A stretch of 64,000 nucleotides of DNA, taken from contig NC_085141.1 in NCBI RefSeq assembly GCF_024139115.2, positions 172,062,994 through 172,126,993 on the forward strand, written 5' to 3'. Source of the DNA: Armigeres subalbatus. Taxonomy: Eukaryota; Arthropoda; Insecta; Diptera; Culicidae. The translations under genes and the position numbers were made by a program. Of this stretch, positions 55,621 to 64,000 are shown one piece after another (the stretch's first letter is position 1; each line of letters opens with the position of its first letter). Below the pieces are notes generated by a model. It searched no databases and was not told where the DNA came from. It worked only from the letters and a program-made list of their open reading frames with translations.

Positions 55621-57276
55621 TCTTAGTCAAGCTCCACAACTCACTCCTGCCCCTATTCATAAAGGTTGGTGTGACGTGCGCCGCCGCGATAAATAGGCCC
55701 TGTGGCGAATAACAGCAGACAAGAGATGTCAATTGGCGGGAACAATAGAATTGTCATTAGAAAGCATGTGCGCTATAGTTCGATGGTTAATCGTGAATTG
55801 CTACTACTAATCTAAATCAAATTATAATATTATTGTGAATTTATCCAAAGAATTAAGGTATGAAATTTTCGAATGAACTCGTTGATGGAATAATGATGAG
55901 TTAATTATATTAATATTAGGTGATGCACACAGTTTCGGACAGACATAATCGATTTGTTTAGATTCGATTTCATTTATTGGTGAGAAATTCTCATAAAAAA
56001 AAGAAATACTTTGATCTATTATTGTACCTTAAAAATAAAGGACGGTTGGAAGATATACGTGTCGCCTTGGACTAGATACGGAGGCAAAATAGAAGGAGAG
56101 ACTAAATGTAACAGGAAACATAATTTAGCCCAACAAACACTAATGTTTCGTTCTGTGTAGGAGTATTTTATTCGATAAATACATCGGAATCAAAAACACA
56201 GAAAACAACACTCTTCTTCTCACTTGTCACGAGCGGACCCAACAGTTGGTCATACTATTTTGCTTATTACGATATATAGGTATTGTCTGCACATTTATGT
56301 GGAAAGAAAAGCGACCCATATCAGTTACAATTAGCTCCTTCATAATTCGATCAACTGCATATTCAATGTGTAATTCTAAGCCAAGTCAACCAACTCGTCT
56401 AACTCATTCATGAAGTTTGCAGCAGATATATAGTGTAATGGTAAATCTTGAATCTGGTATCGCTATCTTTTTTGTCAGGATTACAGCCGGGTGCAAGTTG
56501 TCTAACCATGTTTTCTAACACCTGAGAAGGATCGTTATCTCGTTCACTTAAACCTGGAGTTTATTTCGCATACGTCGGTGGCAGGAAGGTCGATACATGG
56601 CAGATACAACACCCCCATGATGATAGGTTTTAATTAACATGTAAACTAGCACGTGATGGAAGTGTTTTGCGGTTTCCTTACATCCCGTCAGAGGCACACA
56701 CACCCTTGTTGGTTCATGGAGCGCGTTTCCATCTCCGTTGTGCGTGCAGATGTGTGGGGTAGCTCCTAAATAACCCACCGTGTGCGGTGTGTACGTATCA
56801 TGAAGTGCAAGTCTAAAGTGCACACAGAAGAAGTACCATCAATGCAGTTTCAACTCGCTGAAGGATCAACTTTACCTCTTGCAGTAAGCAGGACGACAAA
56901 GTGCCGGGCGGAAGTTGGTCTATTTGCATTTTAATCTGAACTTGCAAATTTCTTGTTTAACCACTAGTCAGAGGAATAGAAATGAAAAATAGAATTAATT
57001 CACCTATGGTAAATATTTCAACTTTCTTATGTGTTATGATAAAACTTTACAGTGCATGATATTTATTAATCTAATTTTTTTCATCTGTATTACTATTTGG
57101 AACATGTAGCTTTGCAGCAACCATAACTTTTTCTTTTGAATTGCCACATCGATATAATAATTATTATTGCGATTAAAAATCAATAAAAAGCGTCAAAATC
57201 ATTATGTTTCTGTCACTTGGGCATTTGTTGGACATTCATATGCGTTTCAGTTGACTATTACCGTGAAAAAAATATA
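55621..57276. other. No recognisable feature
   Basis: About 1.6 kb of unassigned sequence with only short frames. Confidence 0.5.
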
Positions 57277-57481
57277 GGTATCTATTCCATTATTAATAAC
57301 ATACTCCTATATCAATAACATTCGTAAAACAGACAATTTAGGCTGAATTTGAGTCATGTTTGTTGTTATCCGGCGTGCTAACTGCTGAAAAAAAAAAATC
57401 ACAAAAATAAGAAATAAAATAATTTGCGCACAAATTCTTTGTTAGCGAATGGTATTCATTTGGGTACATGGCATGAAATAT
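57277..57481 (+). repeat. ~200-bp dispersed repeat, forward copy
   Basis: The phrases acagacaatttaggctgaat, caaattctttgtt and atttgggtacatggcatgaa match the reverse complement of 58988-59160. It contains an A-rich run near 57385. Family unknown. Confidence 0.65.
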
Positions 57482-58987
57482 GAATTTAAGGAGCAGTCAA
57501 ATCTTAAGTTCTATTTAAATTTTCTGTAGAAAAAAAGAAAGAATAGTTTTTTTTTGCTTAATTTTTTAAATTTATTTTTATTTATTGGAGGCGTCAACAT
57601 CTATGTGATTTTCGTGGAAGCTTTAAACATTTGAGGAATAAGTGAGCTTGAAACAAGATAATTTTTTGACGCGAATTTTCAATTAGTAAATGATGCTCTT
57701 TAAACTTATTCCAATCATTTATTGTCTTTTGAAGAAAATATCTACAATTTAAACATTCTCGGACCGGCTCAAGATTTGCACTCAGTTGCACATTTTCAAC
57801 TAACCATCCTCAAGCTCATGAATTCAATTCATTAGTATGTACCATGAAACTATTTTTATTCAATTCTTTGAAAATAATATTTTCACTCTACTATGGAATC
57901 TGACCAACACTACGAGAAGGGAAAAGCACCTGATGTCGTGTGTAAACGGCGGGCTTTCCCCCCTGGGAAGCAAATCACAGATTGATCCTTATCGACCGAC
58001 CGGTGAGCGGTGCACCGTGACAATTGTTTCGAAACTGGATAAATCAATGAAATTATGCATGCGACATATAAATTATGCACCATTTGATTCCTTTTATGCG
58101 CACGGCAAATTAAAATTTATGGTAATGTGTCAGACGCGTTGAGTGATTAAAGTGAAATTAAAATATATATGATTGGGACAGAGAGCGAGCACAGGAATCC
58201 AATTTTACACTCGTAGACCCGTCGTCATAATTACGTACGATGGCAGAAAAATCGGTAGGAACGAATGCGATTGATAGGATTTTTGATGATGCATGACTGA
58301 CGGTAAATAAGGAACAAGTTCATTTTGATCTTAGAAATATAGTCATTATACTATAGATGAATGGTACTGAGCAGTCAGTGGTTGGGTAATTAAGCTCTTA
58401 TGAAAATTTGATTCTGAACATTATTTCACTGCAGCTTTGCGAGACTGAGTGTAGTTAAAGCTTCCAGTTTTTTGGATCTACATACATATGTATTTTGATA
58501 TGTTACATAATTTATAATTGGATAGAAAATCTGATAAAATTGATCTGAATTCTATTCATGCTTGTAAATTTAATTTTTGGTGTCTTGTTGAAGTTCATTC
58601 CGTAAAGTGTCTCCCGTACAAATAGGTATGGGAAAATGAAATTTGGCTAAACTTTTATGGGAAAGGTTCGAAAAGATCTGGTATTATGTATTAAAATCTA
58701 TTTGTTTGTCTACTTTCCGGTGGTTAGTTTGGTGAATTGCACATAGCTGCGCCAAAGCGGGAACTTGACTGGTGCAACGATAGAACGAGGACACTGTCTT
58801 TGTTCTAGATCCTAGGGCTTGCGGAAGCCCTTGGATAACATAAAGTATGTCGGATTACCATTTTAACCTCAAAATGAATTCAACGTTTCAAAATTTTTCT
58901 GTGGTGAAGTTTTGAACGCAATCTCAGGTTTTGTCCGGGATCTGTATGAGGGCCCTCCATACTGTGCGATGTAGGGGAACTGATCCT
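57482..58987. other. No recognisable feature
   Basis: Sequence between two inverted repeat copies. A 101-codon frame at 57837-58142 shows no known domain. Confidence 0.5.
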
Positions 58988-59160
58988 TGAATTCATACCA
59001 TGTACCCAAATCAATAACATTCGAAAACAAAGAATTGGAGCGCAAATTGTTTTGTTTCTCTTTTTTGTTGTGTTTTTAAGCAGTTGTGGCCAGATAACAA
59101 CAAAAAAACGACACACATTGAGCCAAAATTGTCTGTTATTGATAATGGAACAAACACCCC
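58988..59160 (-). repeat. ~170-bp dispersed repeat, inverted copy
   Basis: Read on the minus strand it gives attatcaataacagacaatt, gttgttatctgg and ttgatttgggtacatgg, matching 57277-57481. The pair could form a stem with a 1.5-kb loop. Confidence 0.65.
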
Positions 59161-60232
59161 ACTCCAAACAGCAAAAGTGATTCATACCGTCACTCGTCCG
59201 CGCATATTGCATGTCTCAGTGCAATACACTACCAGTGGACGTTGATGGTTACTTTTGTTTATGCTCGACTTAGTAGCACTCCGTTCTAGCTGCGCGCATC
59301 GAAACCATACGGCGGGGAAAAATCGAATATGGGAAATGCATATTTTCCACTTTTTTACCTCTAGGTGGGGCTGTAGTCATCGGGCGTCTTCTCGGGCCCC
59401 CACAAATCTTATGTAGCAAAACCAACATATTTTGTACATTTCGGGGCCACCACATACTGTCTGCTCCGGGCCCCCCTTCCGGCTAAATCCGCCCCTGCAA
59501 AACCGAAGTGGCCTGTGCGGTATATAAGAGTCTTCTCCATTCGGCTCGGTCCATGGCTACACGTCGCCAACCACGCAGTCTTCTGAGGGTCCGCAAGTCA
59601 TCTTCCACCTGATCGATCCACCTTGTTCGCTGCGCACCTTGTCTTCTTGTGCCCGTTGGATTTGTGTCGAGAACAATTTTCACCGGGTTACTGTCCGACA
59701 TTCTGGCTACGTGCTCGGCCCACTGCAATCTTCCGATTTTCGCGGAATGAACGATGGATGGTTCTCACAGCAGCTCATGCAACTCGTGGTTCATTCGCCT
59801 CCTCCACGTACCATCCGCCAACTGCATCCCACCATAGATGGTACGCAGCATTTTCCTTTCGAAAACTCTAAGTGCGCGTTGGTCCTCCACGAGCATCGTC
59901 CAGGTCTCGTGTCTGTAGAGGAGTTAGGAATGGGCGTTTTTCGGAAAAAATATCGATACTGCCGAATCGATGTCGCGAATTTTAACAGATTGTATGTGAT
60001 GTTTGCAGGGTTGTTACGACTACGCGGATTCCGCGGATTTCGCGGATTTCACGATTTTCGCGGATTTGGCGCGGATTTACATAACGATTTTAGAGTTTCG
60101 CGCGGATTTAGTTTTAGGCGAAAATTTAATAAATAAACAGCTAGATCTAAGGACGTTTATTTGAAAATTAGTTTAATGTCTATTTAGATGAACTTCATTT
60201 TCAATAGCAAATGTTTTTGAGAACTATTACTT

Positions 60233-60489
60233 CAAGCTCTATCTGGTAAAAGGGTGAATGTCGCAAGAGAGAATTCTCTTCGTCGACTTCCCCGAATTTG
60301 AATAAAAGTGACAAGCATAGGATTTCTTTGCAGTTTATCACCTCAGAATGCAAGTTCGTATTGTTTTCTATCGTTCTGAGGTGATAAACCACAAAGAAAT
60401 CAGCTGCTTGTCTTTTTTATTTAAAAGAGGGGAAGTCGACGAAGAGAATCCTCTCTTGCGACATTCGCCCTTATTCCAGATAGAGCTTG
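60233..60489. repeat. Foldback with ~118-bp arms
   Basis: Arms 60233-60350 and 60373-60489 are inverted copies (caagctctatctgg / ccagatagagcttg; ggaagtcgacgaagagaat; gaggtgataaac) around a ~22-bp loop. The close arms would fold into a long hairpin RNA if transcribed. Confidence 0.8.
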
Positions 60490-60850
60490 ACTTATTGAAG
60501 TCTATTACCTATATTGTTTTCGGATATAGCCAAGCTCATATTGAATGGCATGCCAGCATTCATTAAACAAATGCCATGATGAGAGGGATGCCACTTGTTG
60601 TCAAATTTTATTCCATTCTAAAATTGACAAATAGAACACATGTCTATTGAAGGGCATAAGCATCCATTTCCATCTTGTCAATTTCTTCGTAGTTCCGAGA
60701 TATTTGTCAGTTCCTGAATGATTATTCCTTTTACGATGAACCACATAGCACGATATATCATAATATTTTTCAGAAGTTTTTTATATTGTTGGAACATTTT
60801 ATATTGCTTCCATAGCATTCATCTATAACGAATAAGGGTTTATACAATAT

Positions 60851-61776
60851 TTGGTCGGGGTTCTACCAGAACCGCCCGCACCAAGCGGCTTTTTCACTGA
60901 CTTGTAAATCACTTCAGTATATGTTGAGGTCTCTTCTTCTTCTTCTTCTTCTTCTTATTGGCATTACATCCCTACACTGGGACAGAGCCGCCTCGCAGCT
61001 TAGTGTTCATTAAGCACTTCCACAGTTATTAACTGCGAGGTTTCTAAGCCAGGTTACCATTTTTGCATTTGTATATCATGAGGCTAACACGATGATACTT
61101 TTATGCCCAGGGAAGTCGAGACAATTTCCAATCCGAAAATTGTCTAGACCGGCACCGGGAATCGAACCCAGCCACCCTCAGCATGGTCTTGCTTTGTAGC
61201 CGCGCGTCTTACCGCACGGCTAAGGAGGGCCCAGAGGTTGAGGTCTCTAGAAAATACGAATCATATGCAAATAAAATGTTTGTCGTTGATACAGTTGTTG
61301 GTGGACCTTTATTTTGTAAGTTTTACTTTTACGAAGTAAAAACCACGACACACACTAAAAAATAATGATTTTGAAACACCTGCTGAATCGAAATCCGTCC
61401 ACCGTAGACGGATTTCGAATCAAATAATAAAGTCACTTTAAGTATTGCCTTAATCGTGGCAAATGGCATTAATGGCACTCGAAACTTCGCGTTTGCTGGC
61501 TTGTGATTTTATTTTTGTGGATTTAATTTCAAAGCCCACTTCCCATTTCAATGGCCAAAAAGCTTCTGGTCAAGTATATGAACAGGATGCGATAAATTAA
61601 TGCCCTTAAACCCCTTCAATATATGGATATCACATGAGGTGGACTGATTTCGGTGATTTGCGGATTTTTGTCCCCTGCGGTATCCGACAAGATTTGTGAC
61701 CAACAAAATCTGCTAAACGAAAACTTGAGCAGAAAAATGGTTGGCGCTTGGTTCGATTCGGCTGAACCCCGGCCAA
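60851..61776. mobile_element. TIR element, TGGYCGGGG family (copy 3), with SINE inside
   Basis: The left end ttggtcggggttct and the right end gaaccccggccaa are inverted, and internal words (gcaccaagcg; ttttctgc, cacaaat.ttgtcggat on the minus strand) match the copy at 18587-18834. It is enlarged by the SINE 60935-61236 and about 300 bp of other sequence. Confidence 0.7.
60935..61236 (-). mobile_element. tRNA-derived SINE, minus strand, with 12-bp TSD
   Basis: On the minus strand the head has an A-box-like tagccgtgcgg (61222-61212) and a B box gggttcgattccc (61169-61157). The body matches the SINE at 27626-27908, and the tail is a GAA run (60934-60957 as TTC on the plus strand). The repeat gttgaggtctct flanks it (60923-60934, 61237-61248). 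It appears full length and the least decayed SINE in the window. Confidence 0.85.
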
Positions 61777-63835
61777 TTAAAAAAAAAATGTTCCTTGATT
61801 TGATGACACAAGGATTTTATGAGAATTTCAATAAATGAATTTCCACAGCCCAAAGAGGATTTCTAAACCATTTAAAATTCGAAAATTTATAAAGAAACTT
61901 TTGGAGGTATTTCCGTAGAAATTCTTGGAGCGGTCACTGAAAAAGTCGCAAGAATGCCGCCTTGAGAGAAAGAATTCGCGGAATGATGCCCGAAGGAATT
62001 CACCAAAGAATGTCTGCAAAAATTTCCAAAGCGATTTACACCGAAATTCATGGAGAAATTCCTTGAAAGTATTCTCGAAGAATTTTTGCATCAATTCCCA
62101 GAGAAAATTCCATAAGAATTCACATTGCGATTTTCTCAGAAATTCTAGTAACGATGACGAATTACTGCAGGAATTCTCTGAAGAATTTTACGCTCAAACT
62201 CGGAATCCGACTTGAAAATCATAGGAGCTTGAGTAAATATGATAGATTTTGTATTGTAAGGCCGATACAAATATTTGAAACCAATTATGTCTCCTCCCCC
62301 TCAGACTTTTTTGCCCAAAAATGATACTTTGAGGGGGCAACATAATAAAATTCGAATAGTTTTGAGAATGATTTTTTTCATTTTAATATTTATTTTTTAT
62401 TACCACCCCCCCCCCCCTTGATCTTCCGGTGACCAATAGGACATAATGTTATTCACAGTCCGTGATGTTAATTATATATTTGTAACGGCCTAATATAATT
62501 GTTTTACTGGATTTTTGTTTAAAAATCAAGTTGCATTGTGTAATTCCGTAAGCTCAAAGCAAGTTTTTCTTGTAATCAATAATAAAGTTGCATAACTGTT
62601 CAGAAGAATTGCGATTTCGGCAGATTTTTTATTATTTTCCAATATTATTATCAATCAAGACTAAATCTGGCCTTGAAATTTGTTGTATATCAATGCATCA
62701 ATATTCACCTCAGTACTTCTAGTGGTGGATAGGGCCAGGGTTGTACTAATAACTACGGTTTTCTTAATCCTTATAAATACGAACTTGAAGAGAAAACGTT
62801 CAGTAAATTGTGGTAACAAAAATTGACATTTTACATGTATTTGCTTAGAATTAGTTCTGGTTCGAGCGGGTTTGGCGCGAAATGGATTTCATGTCGCGCG
62901 GAAATGGCGTGGATTTGATTTTGGTCGGCGCGGATTTGGCGCGGAAAATATTCCAGGAACTTCGTAACAACCCTGTGTTTGCTTTATTTGACACTTTTTT
63001 GTATTACGGATAATGTCTCTCAAATTGAAAACATCGAAATCCGATATCAGCTACAAAAAATCGATACGGTCAAATATCGAACATCAAAAAATCGATACGA
63101 AATATCGATTAATCGGAGTGAAAATATCGATTCCCGATATATCGTATCGGTATCGCCCATTTCTAAGAGGACTACCGGTCTAATGAGCGTTCTGTAGATG
63201 GTCAGTTTGGTACGGCGGCGAATTCTATTCGATCGGAGCGTCTTGCGGAGTCCAAAGTACGTACGATTTCCAGCCACTATGCGACTCCGAATTTCTCTGC
63301 TGGTATCGTTATCGGTCGGAGCTTTGAAGTCGATGAATAGATGATATGTGGGCACGTTGTATTCGCGGCATTTCTGCAGTACTTGGCGAATGGCGAACAC
63401 CTGGTCCGTGGTGGAGCGTTCACCCATAAAACCCGCCTGGTACTGCCCCACGAACTCCCTTGAAATTGGTGCTAGTCAACGGCATAAAATTTGGGAGAGT
63501 ACCTTTTAGGCGGCGTTCAGCAATGTGATTGCGCGATCGTTGTTACAATCCAGCTTATCGCCCCTTTTGTAGATGGGACACACGACACCTTCCATCCACT
63601 CTTGGTAATGACCCAGTGCAGCGCTCTAGCCAGTGGCTCACCACCGTGTATAAATAGCTCTACTGGTAGTTGGTCAGCCCCAGGGGCTTTTTTGTTCTTC
63701 AGCTGCCCAATGTTAAGCCGTGGCGACTTCGATGCGTCTTGTACACTGTCGATAGTTTTGAGCGCAGGCATACTGGTAGTGGTCGGATTCAATATTTGCA
63801 CTGCGGTAAGTGCGGACGATCCATCTCATATGATC

Positions 63836-64000
63836 TACAATAAAAAGCGTATGTCGTATGTGACAGAAAGTTAAATTATGCAGAAAGGGAAACTTTTGGA
63901 TTTGGTTACTTTTATGGATATTCCTAATCTTCCAGAGGACCGTTTTGGGAGCCTTTGGAGGTCTAAGAAGACTTTAATTATTGACTAAACAAACAATTCG
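63836..64000. other. No recognisable feature
   Basis: Short AT-rich end of the window with no supported feature. Confidence 0.5.

Larger units (their letters stand above)
60007..62974. mobile_element. 3-kb hAT-like insertion (agggttgttacga ends)
   Basis: Ends agggttgttacga and tcgtaacaaccct are inverted, and 8-bp flanks atgtttgc (59999-60006) and gtgtttgc (62975-62982) differ by one base. Subterminal DNA carries iterated cgcggatttcgcgg and ggcgcgga words on both sides, inverted. No transposase is visible. The interior hosts a foldback, a TIR element with a SINE, and degenerate aattcc-type repeats (61850-62200). Confidence 0.75.
59925..63165. mobile_element. hAT-type MITE, TAGGAATGGGC family, split copy
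   Basis: Ends taggaatgggc and gcccatttcta match the intact copy at 21520-21822. The duplicated target is agaggagt (59917-59924) and agaggact (63166-63173), seven of eight identical, and the uninterrupted LINE text reads agaggactaccgg. About 74 bp of the MITE remain on the left and about 190 bp on the right of the insertion 60007-62974. Confidence 0.85.
59495..63835 (-). pseudogene. RTE-like LINE family C, split by nested insertions
   Basis: The 3' coding end is at 59495-59924 (minus): WAEHVARMSDSNPVK, GTRRQGAQRTRWIDQ and RMNHELHELL-like residues. The element resumes at 63166: TLIRPV and KLTIYRT-like sequence, then an internal deletion joins HLFIDFKAP directly to NDTSREIRSR (about 63320), removing the active-site region, then GQYQAGFMGERSTTDQ and, at 63801-63517, NKKAPGADQLPVELF. 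The MITE 59925-63165 inserted at agaggact. The endonuclease part is not seen by 63835. This copy has no function. Confidence 0.8.

Noticed and set aside
57837..58142. 101-codon plus-strand frame as a gene
   Set aside because: No domain, no supporting context and AT-rich flanks; length is within chance for this composition.
60934..60957. Independent TTC microsatellite
   Set aside because: It is the triplet tail of the minus-strand SINE at 60935-61236.
1..64000. Endogenous viral element (for example flavivirus- or rhabdovirus-derived)
   Set aside because: No frame showed viral replicase, nucleoprotein or envelope-type motifs; all polymerase boxes belong to LINE reverse transcriptases.
1..64000. 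LTR retrotransposon
   Set aside because: I saw no protease-integrase frame and no pair of long direct repeats with TG...CA ends.

Overview
This window reads as a gene-poor, transposon-dense interval of a culicine mosquito nuclear genome, most likely Aedes. The reasons are a near-complete Juan-like (Jockey clade) LINE, tRNA-derived SINEs with GAA-repeat tails of the Feilai type, an I-clade LINE, RTE-like LINEs and many terminal-inverted-repeat (TIR) elements and MITEs, with no operon-like gene packing. I found no intact host protein-coding gene, no rRNA and no convincing functional tRNA. Long open frames belong to retrotransposons, and every one I followed carries frameshifts, stops or deletions. 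Family names rest on remembered hallmarks, not on a database search.

Layout. 1-7.3 kb: LINE crumbs, small hairpin elements, a 1.7-kb Tc1/mariner-type foldback element (4780-6484) and an abutting hAT-type MITE. 7.3-11.9 kb: a full-length but dead Juan-like LINE on the minus strand with a 14-bp target-site duplication (TSD). 12-24 kb: diverged repeats that contain several histone-type 3' stem-loops, a 23-bp minisatellite, a TIR element carrying a SINE and two MITEs, and a possible 3.4-kb TIR element. 25.8-26.7 kb: RTE-like LINE remains. 27-28.7 kb: a SINE and MITEs. 30.1-36.2 kb: a 6-kb hAT-like insertion containing a nested 3.4-kb TIR element, which contains two further elements. 36.7-40.3 kb: a full-length RTE-like LINE with a 13-bp TSD, itself hit by another LINE's 3' end. 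41-43.7 kb: a transposase-like remnant and a second RTE-like LINE. 44.9-50.9 kb: a full-length I-clade LINE with ORF1, endonuclease, reverse transcriptase and RNase H. 51-59 kb: scattered MITEs, a SINE and an internally deleted LINE. 59.5-63.8 kb: a LINE opened by a hAT-type MITE, which was opened by a hAT-like element, which contains a TIR element, which contains a SINE.

How it fits together. The elements give a relative insertion history through their TSDs. LINEs would supply target-primed reverse transcription for themselves and probably for the SINEs; the DNA elements here are all non-autonomous, so any transposase must come from elsewhere. The dense mix of sense and antisense fragments resembles piRNA-producing heterochromatin, but that is an inference. 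The least explained signals are the histone-type 3' ends in the 12-22 kb repeats and the long foldback arms at 4780-6484.
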